This document shows positions 8,558-16,658 of a stretch of 61,956 nt of DNA, piece after piece. This DNA is from Schlegelella_A sp036272325. Lineage in GTDB: Bacteria > Pseudomonadota > Gammaproteobacteria > Burkholderiales > Burkholderiaceae_C. Under the pieces are notes generated by a model that was given only the letters and a program-made list of their open reading frames with translations, searched no databases and was not told where the DNA came from. Location of the stretch: positions 1-61,956 of the forward strand of contig DATAYY010000070.1 of assembly GCA_036272325.1 (NCBI GenBank), read 5' to 3'. Made by a program: the position numbers and the translations under genes. How positions within the stretch are numbered: the first letter of the stretch is position 1; each line of letters opens with the position of its first letter.

Positions 8558-9232
8558 TCAGCCGCGGTCGCGCTCCGGCCAACCTTCGCTGCCGACGAGC
8601 GGAACGAACATCACGCCGCCGAGATCGTCTTCCTGCCACGCGGCGTCGCCGCCGCGGGTGACGAGCAGCAGGCGTTGAGCGGCATAGCCGCTATCGACCG
8701 GCATGACGAGGCGGCCGCCGGGGGCGAGCTGCTCGCGCAGCGGCGGCGGCACGCGCGGGCCCGCGGCCGCGACGATGATCGCGTCGTACGGCGCGCCTTG
8801 CGGCCAGCCCGCGCTGCCGTCGCCGACGTGGAGGTCGACATTGCGGACGCCGAGGCGAGCGAGCCGCTCGCGCGCGAGTTCGACCAGGCGCGGATGGCGC
8901 TCGATCGCGTCGACGTGGGTGACGAGCTGCGCCGCCACGGCGCTCGCGTAGCCGGAGCCGGCACCGATCTCGAGCATGCGGTCGTTCGCGTCGAGGCGCG
9001 CAGCCTCGAGCATCAGCGCGACGATGTATGGCTGCGAGATCGTCTGCCCGGCCTCGATCGGCAACGGCGTGTCGTCGTAGGCTTCGCGGCGAAACGCCGG
9101 CGCGACGAAGGCGTGGCGCGGCACGCGCCGGATCGCATCGAGGAGGCGCGGGTCACGAATGCCGCGCGACGCGATCTGCTGCGCGACCATCGCCTCGCGT
9201 TGCTGCACCGTGATGTCGTCGTCTTCGTCCAT
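8558..9232 (-). CDS. pcm: Protein-L-isoaspartate O-methyltransferase
   Basis: A 224-residue SAM-dependent methyltransferase that repairs isoaspartyl residues in damaged proteins. The PCMT signature is clear: VPRHAFV near residue 38, then the TISQPYIVALM segment, SAM motif I MLEIGAGSGYASAV, and the LRVDVH-like VDLHVGDG. Length matches the family (about 210-225). The start at 9232 gives MDEDDDITVQQREAMVAQQI, with the conserved methionine-rich first helix. It lies downstream of the TPR lipoprotein gene on the same strand, 28 nt apart. Confidence 0.95.
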   Translation of the reverse strand: MDEDDDITVQQREAMVAQQIASRGIRDPRLLDAIRRVPRHAFVAPAFRREAYDDTPLPIEAGQTISQPYIVALMLEAARLDANDRMLEIGAGSGYASAVAAQLVTHVDAIERHPRLVELARERLARLGVRNVDLHVGDGSAGWPQGAPYDAIIVAAAGPRVPPPLREQLAPGGRLVMPVDSGYAAQRLLLVTRGGDAAWQEDDLGGVMFVPLVGSEGWPERDRG

Positions 9233-9260
9233 CGCGTGCTCGCCCGGACGGCGCCGGGCG

Positions 9261-10418
9261 TTACTGGTGGCGATGCGCTTGCAGCCACTGCAGCTTGGCG
9301 GCGTACAGATCGTGCTGGCTGCGGGTCAGGCTGTTGTCGATCGCCAGTGTCAGGTGGCGTTGCGCCGCGGCCTCGTCGCCGAGACGCCAGTCGGCGACGC
9401 CGAGCCAGAAGTGGAACTCGTGGTTGTCGGAGCGCGCCACCTCGCGCGCGAACAGCTCGCGCGCGGTGCGCCAATCTTCGCGCTGCACCGCCGCCATGCC
9501 GAGCTGGAAGAAATAGAACGGCGGGTACGGCTCGAGCGCGGTCAGGCGTGCGTGCGCCGCCTGCGCGTCGGCAGCGCGGCCCTGCTGCTCGTACGCCACC
9601 GCCAGGTTGGCGAGCGCGCGGGTGTCCCTCGGGTCGCTGGCTAGGACGCGCTCGAAGACGCGCGCCGCCTCGGCGGCGTTGCCGTGGTGGAGGTAGACGA
9701 CGCCGAGCGTGTTGTAGCTGCCGGCAAAGCCCGGGTCCTTGCGGACGCTCGCCGCCGCCCACGCGTACGCGTCGTCGAGCCGACCCTGGGCGAGCGCCTC
9801 GGCGGCGCGGTTGTTGGCGTACATCGCGACGACCGTCTTCTCGTCGATCTCGCGAGTGCGAAAGCCGACGATCTCCTCGGGCGGCAGGAAGTCGATCATC
9901 ATCGTCGTGATCTGGCGCGACGAGCGGACGTCGACGACGTGGCGGCCGAGCGTGATGTTGACGTGCCCGCTCGAGATCAGGAGGGCGCCGTTGCGGCTCC
10001 ACGTCTCCTCGACCGAGACGCTCTGGTAGACGATCGGCAGGTTCAGCGCCTTCGCGAACGCGGCGGTCATGATGACGAGCGAGAGGCAGTTGCCGCTGCG
10101 CTCGGCGAACGTCACCGCGGCATTCTTGGTCCGGGCGGCGTCGTACTCGAGCCGAAGCTGCGCCTTGTGCTCGAGCGCCATCGCGAGCCCGACCTGCGGC
10201 CCTTCGCGGCGCAACTGGGCGGCGATGTCGTCGTGCAGGAAAGCGCGCATCGCGTCGCTCATCTCGAACACGTCGTCGGTCCGGATCATTTCGTTCGGCG
10301 GCGCGAACAGGCGATCGGCGAGGAGCGGATCGGGCGCCGCCGGCGGCGGCGCCGACGCGCAGCCGGCGACGAGACAACCGAGCAGCGCGGCGAGACGGGC
10401 GAACGGCACGGCGGTCAC
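9261..10418 (-). CDS. Lipoprotein with transglutaminase-like domain and TPR repeats
   Basis: A 385-residue protein. The GTG at 10418 gives a lipoprotein signal ending LVAGC, which suggests membrane anchoring. Residues of about 100-220 show a transglutaminase-like core: cysteine in SGNCLSLVI, histidine in SGHVNITLG, and an aspartate shortly after (VVDVRSS). The C-terminal half holds several TPR units (for example SYNTLGVVYLHHGNAAEAARVFERVL). The role is unknown, possibly protein processing or scaffolding in the envelope. The GTG overlaps a TGA that closes a short TctC-like relic reading in another frame. An upstream ATG at 10457 would add 13 non-homologous residues. Confidence 0.85.
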   Translation of the reverse strand: MTAVPFARLAALLGCLVAGCASAPPPAAPDPLLADRLFAPPNEMIRTDDVFEMSDAMRAFLHDDIAAQLRREGPQVGLAMALEHKAQLRLEYDAARTKNAAVTFAERSGNCLSLVIMTAAFAKALNLPIVYQSVSVEETWSRNGALLISSGHVNITLGRHVVDVRSSRQITTMMIDFLPPEEIVGFRTREIDEKTVVAMYANNRAAEALAQGRLDDAYAWAAASVRKDPGFAGSYNTLGVVYLHHGNAAEAARVFERVLASDPRDTRALANLAVAYEQQGRAADAQAAHARLTALEPYPPFYFFQLGMAAVQREDWRTARELFAREVARSDNHEFHFWLGVADWRLGDEAAAQRHLTLAIDNSLTRSQHDLYAAKLQWLQAHRHQ

Positions 10419-10510
10419 TCCAGCTTGACGTGGGCGCTCTTGATGACGGCCACCCATTGTGCGACTTTGGCGTTCCGGAATGCGACGACCGGCCTGCCGT
10501 CGATCACCGA
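10415..10510 (-). pseudogene. Relic of the C-terminus of a TctC/Bug-family solute-binding protein
   Basis: In the frame one step from the TPR gene, about 31 codons end with FRNAKVAQWVAVIKSAHVKLE and a TGA. This matches the usual C-terminal helix of tripartite tricarboxylate receptors (Bug/TctC), which typically close with a Trp-x-x-VIK segment. A TAG at 10513-10511 interrupts the frame just upstream, and the rest of such a gene is absent. The TGA overlaps the GTG of the downstream lipoprotein gene, as in an old operon junction. The identification is by motif memory and is unverified. Confidence 0.5.
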
Positions 10511-10537
10511 CTATCGGCGAGGCATAGACTTTCCGCC

Positions 10538-12139
10538 ATGCCGGATGCCCCTGCCGTCGACGCGAACGCCGCCCGCCCCCCGCACACGATCCGGATGGCC
10601 GCTGGCGACAACGTCGCGATCGTCGCCAACGAAGGCGGTCTTGCCGCCGGCACGATGCTCGACTCCGGCGTCGTCCTCATCGACCGCATCCCGCAGGGAC
10701 ACAAGGTCGCGCTGGCGGCGATCGACGTCGGCGGCCCGGTCGTCCGCTACGGCGTCACGATCGGCTTTGCCGCCGAGGCAATCGGCGCCGGCCGCTGGGT
10801 CCACGAGCGGCTGCTCAGGATGCCGGCGGCGCGCTCGCTCGAGGGCCTGCCGATCGCCTCGCGGGCGGCGCCGGCGCAGACGCCGCTCGAGGGCTACACC
10901 TTCGAGGGTTTCCGCAACGCCGACGGCAGCGTCGGCACGCGCAACATCCTCGCGATCACGACGACCGTGCAGTGCGTCGCCGGCGTCGTCGAGTTCGCGG
11001 TCGAGCGCATCCAGGCGGAATTGCTGCCGCGGTTTCCGAACGTCGACGACGTCGTCGGCCTCGAGCACGGCTACGGCTGCGGCGTCGCGATCGACGCGCC
11101 CGACGCGCTGATTCCGATTCGGACGCTGCGCAACATCAGTCTCAATCCGAACTTCGGCGGCGAGATCCTGGTCGTGAGCCTCGGCTGCGAAAAGCTGCAG
11201 CCAGAGCGGCTGCTGCCGCCAGGGTCGTTTTCGATCCGCGACGAGCGCGACGATGCCGCCGCCGAGGGTCTCGACGTCGTCCGCCTGCAGGACGAAGCGC
11301 ACGTCGGCTTCCAGTCGATGGTCGACTCGATCCTTGCGCAAGCGTTGGTGCATCTCGAGCGGTTGAACGCGCGCCAGCGCGAGACCGTGCCGGCGTCGGC
11401 GCTCGTCGTCGGCGTGCAGTGCGGCGGAAGCGATGCCTTTTCCGGTGCGACCGCGAACCCCGCGGTCGGCGTCTGCACCGACCTCCTCGTTCGCGCCGGC
11501 GCGACGGTGATGTTCTCCGAGGTCACCGAGGTGCGCGATGGCATCGACCAGCTCACCGCGCGCGCGGCGACCCCGGAAGTCGCGACGGCGATGGTGCGCG
11601 AGATGGCGTGGTACGACGCCTACCTCCGCCGCGGCGGCGCCGACCGCAGCGCCAACACGACGCCGGGCAACAAGCAGGGCGGGCTCGCCAACATCGTCGA
11701 GAAGGCGATGGGCTCGATCGTGAAGTCGGGCAGCGCGCCGATCGTCGGCGTCCTCGGCCCGGGCGAGCGGCTGCGCGACAAGGGATTGACCAGCGGGCTC
11801 GTCTATGCGGCGACGCCTGCGAGCGACTTCGTCTGCGGCACGCTGCAGCTCGCCGCCGGAATGAACGTCCACGTCTTCACGACCGGTCGCGGCACGCCCT
11901 ATGGTCTCGCCGAAGTGCCGGTGGTCAAAGTCGCGACGACGAGCGGGCTGGCGCGGCGCTGGCATGACCTGATGGATCTCAACGCCGGCACCATCGCCGA
12001 CGGCACGGCGTCGATCGAGGAGACCGGCTGGGCGCTGTTCCGGCTCCTGCTCGAGGTCGCGAGCGGCCGTCGCACGTGTGCCGAGCGGCTGGCGCTGCAC
12101 AACGCGCTGGTGCTCTTCAATCCGGCACCCGTGACCTGA
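10538..12139 (+). CDS. UxaA family hydrolase (altronate/galactarate dehydratase type)
   Basis: A 533-residue enzyme. Residues of about 15-95 form an SAF-like domain (DNVAIVANEGGLAAGTML), followed by a UxaA domain: GTRNILAI, VVGLEHGYGCG, NPNFGGEILVVSLGCEK, GVQCGGSDAFSGATANPAVG, and GNKQGGLANIVEKAMGS near the end. These enzymes dehydrate sugar acids such as altronate or galactarate, using a metal. ATG 10538 begins the protein; an upstream frame to 10430 has no homology. It is transcribed divergently from the TPR lipoprotein gene. The exact substrate cannot be named. Confidence 0.93.
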   Translation: MPDAPAVDANAARPPHTIRMAAGDNVAIVANEGGLAAGTMLDSGVVLIDRIPQGHKVALAAIDVGGPVVRYGVTIGFAAEAIGAGRWVHERLLRMPAARSLEGLPIASRAAPAQTPLEGYTFEGFRNADGSVGTRNILAITTTVQCVAGVVEFAVERIQAELLPRFPNVDDVVGLEHGYGCGVAIDAPDALIPIRTLRNISLNPNFGGEILVVSLGCEKLQPERLLPPGSFSIRDERDDAAAEGLDVVRLQDEAHVGFQSMVDSILAQALVHLERLNARQRETVPASALVVGVQCGGSDAFSGATANPAVGVCTDLLVRAGATVMFSEVTEVRDGIDQLTARAATPEVATAMVREMAWYDAYLRRGGADRSANTTPGNKQGGLANIVEKAMGSIVKSGSAPIVGVLGPGERLRDKGLTSGLVYAATPASDFVCGTLQLAAGMNVHVFTTGRGTPYGLAEVPVVKVATTSGLARRWHDLMDLNAGTIADGTASIEETGWALFRLLLEVASGRRTCAERLALHNALVLFNPAPVT

Positions 12140-12264
12140 CGCGGCAGGGCCGCGCCCGCGTCGCTGCCCTGCTGCCGATCGCGCATCGCACCTTCATCGT
12201 CGGAGCGCGCCCCGTAGGCCGAATCCGACGCCGCGTCGCGGCGCGACCCGCCGATCCGAAGCGG

Positions 12265-12285
12265 CGTTCGCGCATGGCGCGAACG
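12265..12285 (+). terminator. 9-bp hairpin downstream of the UxaA gene (possible terminator)
   Basis: CGTTCGCGC and GCGCGAACG flank a 3-nt loop (ATG), 126 nt after the UxaA stop and 81 nt before the GlsB start. The hairpin is strong but no T-run follows, so terminator function is a guess. The rest of the 226-nt gap 12140-12365 shows nothing else I can name. Confidence 0.4.
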
Positions 12286-12365
12286 AGGGGCGATCGCGAC
12301 ACTGCCTTCAGCGCCGCAGGACCGGCGTCATCACCTTTACAGGCCCACGAGGCGAGGAAACGGAT

Positions 12366-12635
12366 ATGAACTTCATCATTTGGCTGGTCATCGGCGGCGT
12401 CATCGGCTGGGTGGCAAGCATGATCATGCGCACCGATGCGCAGCAGGGCATCGTCCTCAACGTCGTCGTCGGCATCATCGGCGCGCTGCTCGGCGGCTGG
12501 CTGATCTCGCCGCTGGTGGGCGTGCCGACCATCAATCAGGACGCCTTGAGCGTGCCGGCGATGCTGGTGTCGCTGCTCGGCGCCGTGATCCTGCTTGCGA
12601 TCGTCAACCTGGTCCGCCGCGGCCAAGTCCGCTAG
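12366..12635 (+). CDS. GlsB/YeaQ/YmgE family stress-response membrane protein
   Basis: An 89-residue inner-membrane protein with three hydrophobic segments and the family glycine patterns IGGVIGWVASMIM and VVVGIIGALLGGWL. The family is linked to general and envelope stress and often lies beside CsbD or glycine-zipper genes. The start ATG follows GAGGAAACGG. The next gene, 63 nt downstream on the same strand, encodes a glycine-zipper protein, which suggests a stress operon. Confidence 0.93.
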   Translation: MNFIIWLVIGGVIGWVASMIMRTDAQQGIVLNVVVGIIGALLGGWLISPLVGVPTINQDALSVPAMLVSLLGAVILLAIVNLVRRGQVR

Positions 12636-12698
12636 GACCGCAGTTCTGTCCCGGGCGACCTTCGGGCTCGCCCCTAACCTTGCCGAGGAGAACGTTCG

Positions 12699-13217
12699 AT
12701 GAGCAACGACACGATCAAGAAGACGGACGCCAATCGCGACCCGCTGACCGGAGCGCCGGGCTCGCACCCGGTCGGCACCGCAGCCGGCGCCGTCGCGGGC
12801 GGCGTCGCCGCCGGTGCTGCGACCGGCACCGTGGCCGGCCCGGTCGGCACGGTGGTGGGCGCGGCGGTCGGCGCCGTCGTCGGCGGTCTGGCCGGCAAGG
12901 GCATCGCCGAGCGGATCGACCCGACCCGCGAGGACGCCTACTGGCGCGACAACTTCAGGAGCCGTCCGTACGCGACCGGCTCGACCTACGACGACTTCCG
13001 GCCGGCGTACGCCTATGGCTGGGATTCGTATTCGAAGTACCCGGGTCGTCGTTTCGACGAGGTCGAGCCCGACCTGTCGCGCGACTGGGATCGCGCCAAA
13101 GGCGAATCGAAGCTGTCCTGGGAACGCGCCAAGCTCGCGACCAAGGACGCGTGGCATCGCGTCAGCGACAGCGTTGAGCGCGCGGTTCCCGGCGACTCCG
13201 ATCACGACGGCAAGTGA
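12699..13217 (+). CDS. Glycine-zipper hypothetical protein
   Basis: A 172-residue protein. Residues of about 25-70 are a long run of Gly/Ala/Val with GxxxG spacing (a glycine zipper able to pack in membranes), ending GLAGKGIAERIDPTREDAYW. The C-terminal part is hydrophilic, with aromatic and charged residues (YDDFRPAYAYGWDSY) and an amphipathic helix with repeated W/K. There is no cleavable signal. Similar proteins are annotated only as hypothetical. The start is ATG 12699 after GAGGAGAAC, a good ribosome binding site. Envelope-stress function is inferred from its neighbours. Confidence 0.82.
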   Translation: MSNDTIKKTDANRDPLTGAPGSHPVGTAAGAVAGGVAAGAATGTVAGPVGTVVGAAVGAVVGGLAGKGIAERIDPTREDAYWRDNFRSRPYATGSTYDDFRPAYAYGWDSYSKYPGRRFDEVEPDLSRDWDRAKGESKLSWERAKLATKDAWHRVSDSVERAVPGDSDHDGK

Positions 13218-13240
13218 GCGCGAGCTGATCGCAGCTCGCA

Positions 13241-13273
13241 AGAGAGCAGCGCCCTGCGGGGCGCTTCTCTTTG
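13241..13273 (+). terminator. Rho-independent terminator after the glycine-zipper gene
   Basis: AGCGCCC and GGGGCGCT pair around a short loop, flanked by AGAGAG and CTCTTT, which extends the stem and ends in a short T-run. It lies 24 nt past the stop at 13217. A second small palindrome (GCGAGCTG / CAGCTCGC) sits just before it, near 13220-13239. Confidence 0.65.
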
Positions 13274-13310
13274 CCGGTCCGCGGTGACCGCCGCGGGCTC
13301 TCGTCCATTC

Positions 13311-14618
13311 ATGAAGTTCGTTCGACTGCGCCAGCGCCTCAGCCGCAAGAGCCTGATCATGGCGGTGATCGTCGCCTGCATCGTCACCCTCGCGATCGCC
13401 CTGATCGCAGTGAACGCGAGCAGCGGCGAGAAGAAGATCCAGCAGCGGATCGAGCACCTCTACGGCGTCGAGGATCCGGAGTTTCTGCACGTCATGGGCG
13501 TGCTGCTCGGGCCGCCGGTCGTCTCGGGGAACCGCTACCAGGTGCTCGTCAACGGCGACCGGATCTTTCCGTCGATGCTGCAGGCGATCCGCGGCGCGAA
13601 GCAGACGATCGACTTCGAAACCTACATCTACTGGTCGGGCGCGATCGGCAAGGAGTTCGCGGACGCGCTCGCCGAGAGAGCACGCGCCGGCGTCAGGGTG
13701 CACGTGCTGCTCGACTGGGTCGGCTCGCAGAAGATGGAGGACGCGCTCCTCGACGAGCTGAAGTCGGCCGGGGTCGAGATCCAGAAGTACCACCCGCCGC
13801 ATTGGTCGCAACTCGGCCGCCTCAACAACCGCACGCACAGGAAGCTCCTCGTCGTCGACGGCACGATCGGCTTTACGGGCGGCGTCGGCGTCGCCGAGCA
13901 GTGGACCGGCGACGCCCAAGACCCCGAGCACTGGCGCGACACCCATTTCCGCGTCGAAGGGCCGGTCGTCGCCCAGATGCAGGGCGTCTTCATGGACAAC
14001 TGGATCAAGACCGCGGGCGCGGTGCTGCACAGCGCTGGCTACTTCCCGCCGATCGCGCCGCTCGCCGGCGGCCCGGCACAGGTCTTCAGCAGCTCGCCGA
14101 GCGGCGGCAGCGCGAGCATGGAGTTGATGTATCTGCTCGCGATCACGTCGGCGAACCGCACGATCCGCCTCTCGAGCTCGTACTTCGTCCCCAACGAGAT
14201 GGCGGTGAAGTCGATGGTCGCCGCGATGAAGCGCGGCGTGAAGCTGCAGATCATCGTTCCCGGCAAGCACATCGACACCGAGACCGTGCGCAGCGCCTCG
14301 AAGGCGCGCTGGGGTGACCTGCTCGCGGCCGGCGCCGAGATCTACGAGTACCAGCCGACGATGTACCACTGCAAGGTCATGATCGTCGACGAGTACCTGG
14401 TCTCGACCGGATCGACCAACTTCGACGACCGCTCGTTTCGCCTCAACGACGAGGCGAACCTCAACCTCTACGACGCCGCGTTCGCCGCCGAACAGGTGCG
14501 GATCTTCGCTGCCGATCTCGCCCGCTCGCGCCGCGTCACGCTTGCCGAATGGCAGCAGCGGCCGCTCAAGGACAAGCTGCTCGAGAAGCTGGCGTCGCTG
14601 CTCGGCCCGCAGCTCTGA
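13311..14618 (+). CDS. Cardiolipin synthase-like phospholipase D family protein
   Basis: A 435-residue protein with an N-terminal membrane helix (about residues 15-40) and two PLD catalytic motifs: HRKLLVVD followed by GFTGG in the first half, and HCKVMIVD followed by STNFDDRSF near the C-terminus. This pair is the hallmark of cardiolipin synthases (ClsA/ClsB type), which join phosphatidyl groups at the inner membrane. I prefer ATG 13311, which leads straight to the basic pre-helix segment; an in-frame GTG at 13284 would add nine residues. It follows a terminator, so it probably has its own promoter. Confidence 0.9.
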   Translation: MKFVRLRQRLSRKSLIMAVIVACIVTLAIALIAVNASSGEKKIQQRIEHLYGVEDPEFLHVMGVLLGPPVVSGNRYQVLVNGDRIFPSMLQAIRGAKQTIDFETYIYWSGAIGKEFADALAERARAGVRVHVLLDWVGSQKMEDALLDELKSAGVEIQKYHPPHWSQLGRLNNRTHRKLLVVDGTIGFTGGVGVAEQWTGDAQDPEHWRDTHFRVEGPVVAQMQGVFMDNWIKTAGAVLHSAGYFPPIAPLAGGPAQVFSSSPSGGSASMELMYLLAITSANRTIRLSSSYFVPNEMAVKSMVAAMKRGVKLQIIVPGKHIDTETVRSASKARWGDLLAAGAEIYEYQPTMYHCKVMIVDEYLVSTGSTNFDDRSFRLNDEANLNLYDAAFAAEQVRIFAADLARSRRVTLAEWQQRPLKDKLLEKLASLLGPQL

Positions 14619-14765
14619 CCCGGGCGGCCGCGCCGGCAGGCGCCGGCGCCCGCGTGCCGGCCGGCGCGCCGTTTTCAGCGCCAGCTTTACCGGCCTTTAC
14701 CGTTCGCCGCGATTCGCACATTCAAGCGCCGCCGCGGCGACCGACACTGCCGGCGGGAGGTCGGC

Positions 14766-15632
14766 ATGGACACGGTGACCGAGCGCGGAGGGAGCGGGTC
14801 GTTGCCACCCGGAACGCGTGTCGGACGAACGCCGGCTACGTCGAAGCCGGCCGACGTCGACGATCTCGATGCCACGCCGACACTGCGGCCACGGCCGCTG
14901 CTAGCGCGGCGCGAAGGCGTCCGCTTTCCGTCGCTGACGCCGCGCCTCGGCGAGCGTGTCTCGGCGCTGCGCGCGCGCTTCGGCGTGCTGATGTGGCTCT
15001 ACGCGCTGGTGCCGCTGCCGCTCGTCACCGACTGGATCGAGAACGGTGAGCCGCCGAACTCGCCGCGCGGCTGGGTGACCGAGATCCTCGGCGGCCTCGT
15101 CATCCTGCTGCTGGTGGCACGGGTACGCCGGGATCATCGCGCCCTCGAGGTGATGTCGCGCTCCGATGCCCTCACCGGCCTGCTCAACCGGCGCGCCTTC
15201 GCCGCCGCGATCGAGGTCGAGTGCGCGCGCGCGCGGCGCTCGCGCGAGCCGCTCTGCGTGGCCTACCTCGACATCGACAACTTCAAGGCCATCAACGATC
15301 GCTTCGGCCATGCCGCCGGCGATCAGGTGCTGCGCCAGTTCGCGATGGCGGTCGGGCAGACCGTTCGCGTCCACCTCGACGGCGCGTTTCGTCTTGGCGG
15401 CGACGAGTTCACGCTGTTGCTGGCGGCGACGAGCGCCGAGCAGGCCGAGGTCGTGGTCGACCGAATCCGGAGCTTTTGCGCCGTCCACGACTCGCGCTGG
15501 GCCGTCGGTGCGTTCGAGTTCAGCGCCGGCATCGTCGTTTTCGATCCGGCCGAGAGCACGCAGGAGCTGATGACGCGAGGCGACGCGCTGATGTATCGGC
15601 AAAAGCAGATGCATCGTTCGTCGACGCGCTAG
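14766..15632 (+). CDS. Diguanylate cyclase (GGDEF) with two membrane helices
   Basis: A 288-residue protein. A charged N-terminal region of about 75 residues is followed by two membrane helices around residues 77-92 and 103-121, then a GGDEF domain starting SDALTGLLNRRAF. The active-site motif GGDEF is intact (RLGGDEFTLLL), so cyclic-di-GMP synthesis is expected. No RxxD inhibitory site is evident five residues before it. No sensory domain besides the membrane part can be seen. It is convergent with the tail-tube-like genes; the gap is only 21 nt. Confidence 0.92.
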   Translation: MDTVTERGGSGSLPPGTRVGRTPATSKPADVDDLDATPTLRPRPLLARREGVRFPSLTPRLGERVSALRARFGVLMWLYALVPLPLVTDWIENGEPPNSPRGWVTEILGGLVILLLVARVRRDHRALEVMSRSDALTGLLNRRAFAAAIEVECARARRSREPLCVAYLDIDNFKAINDRFGHAAGDQVLRQFAMAVGQTVRVHLDGAFRLGGDEFTLLLAATSAEQAEVVVDRIRSFCAVHDSRWAVGAFEFSAGIVVFDPAESTQELMTRGDALMYRQKQMHRSSTR

Positions 15633-15653
15633 CCGCGCGCCCGGCCGGTGCGA

Positions 15654-16145
15654 TCACGACATCTCGACCGCGTCGAAGGCGAGCTCGAGGGTTTCCATCA
15701 GCGGTCCGCTCGCCATCGCGTTCAGCGCCGAGTACGAGAGGCTCACCGGACGGACATTGCTGAAGCGCCAGGTCATCGCCACGGTCGAACGATCGTCGGC
15801 GAGCAGCTTGACCTTGACGATGCGGCGCCGCGCCTTGCCCCGGCGCGCCAGGTCCCACCATTGGTAGAGGTCGAGCGCACCGGTGGCGCCGCGGCGAAGC
15901 ACGAGGTGCCGGGCCGCGGGCGGGGTGGCCGTGACACCGATGCCGCCGAGCGTCGCGCCGACGCCGTCACCGACACCGCTGCGGATTAGCGGGCCCGCTG
16001 CGCCGCGGCCGGTCGCCGGCGCGTCGAGCACGAATGGCGGCAAAACGACCTCGGCGAAACCGGCGCCGGGCGCGCGACCGCTGGCGCCACCGATCTCGAC
16101 CAGGAAGTTCGAGCTGCCGAGCGGCCGGTCGCGCAGCGTCAGCAC
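15654..16145 (-). CDS. Phage tail-tube-like protein (T4 gp19 family), divergent member
   Basis: A 163-residue protein starting 2 nt after the stop of its paralog. It opens with LRDRPLGSSNFLVEIGG, which parallels the start of that paralog, and ends with the family-like SLSYSALNAMASGPLMETLELAFDAVEM. Proteins of this family form the inner tube of contractile tails, including extracellular injection systems. A Gly/Ala-rich insertion around residues 45-75 makes it an unusual member. No sheath, baseplate or spike gene is in the window, so its partner particle is unknown. Confidence 0.78.
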   Translation of the reverse strand: MLTLRDRPLGSSNFLVEIGGASGRAPGAGFAEVVLPPFVLDAPATGRGAAGPLIRSGVGDGVGATLGGIGVTATPPAARHLVLRRGATGALDLYQWWDLARRGKARRRIVKVKLLADDRSTVAMTWRFSNVRPVSLSYSALNAMASGPLMETLELAFDAVEMS

Positions 16146-16147
16146 GC

Positions 16148-16600
16148 CTACTCCAGCTCGAGACGCTCGTAGGCGAGCACGATCTCTTCGACGGCGACGT
16201 CCTTGCCCTTGGCATTGAGCGGCCCGCTGCTGTGCTTGACGATGCGCGCGCGCATCAGCTTCCAGGTCTGCACGACTTCGGTGTGGTCCTCGTTCTGCAG
16301 CTGGATGGTGACGGTGCGGTAGGCGTTCTGGTCGCCGTTTCGGATCTCGTTCAGCCAGTTGTAGAGCGCCAGCGAGCCGATCGTTCCGCGCTTCATCGTC
16401 ACGTCGGTGCTCTTGTTGAGGCCGGTCAGCTTGACGACGCTGTTTTCCTTCGAGTTGCCGTTGCGGTATTCGGTGACCGTCAGCTCGGTCTCGATCGCAC
16501 TCACTTCCTGGAAGCCCGCGCTGACGCCGGCGGTCTCGCCGTCGCCGATGTCGACCAGGAAGTTGAACTGCAGGTAGGGACGGTCGCGCAGGACGGACAT
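16148..16600 (-). CDS. Phage tail-tube-like protein (T4 gp19 family)
   Basis: A 150-residue protein of the conserved phage tail-tube family. The characteristic pieces are RDRPYLQFNFLVDIG, GFQEVSAIETELTVTEYRNG, KLTGLNKSTDVTMKRG, LYNWLNEIRNG and the ending VEEIVLAYERLELE. Such proteins build the tube of tailed phages and of phage-derived contractile injection systems. ATG 16600 begins directly at the conserved region; the longer frame to 16717 lies in the hydroxylase gene. It follows the gentisate operon on the same strand, 58 nt downstream. Confidence 0.9.
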   Translation of the reverse strand: MSVLRDRPYLQFNFLVDIGDGETAGVSAGFQEVSAIETELTVTEYRNGNSKENSVVKLTGLNKSTDVTMKRGTIGSLALYNWLNEIRNGDQNAYRTVTIQLQNEDHTEVVQTWKLMRARIVKHSSGPLNAKGKDVAVEEIVLAYERLELE

Positions 16601-16658
16601 GGCCGAGTCTCCTGGTGGCTGCTGCTCGTCGGCCGATTGTGCGGCAGCGTCGTCGTCG

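Noticed and set aside
12117..14369. A 750-codon antisense frame across GlsB, the glycine-zipper and the PLD genes
   Set aside because: It spans three supported plus-strand genes and a terminator and has no recognisable domain.
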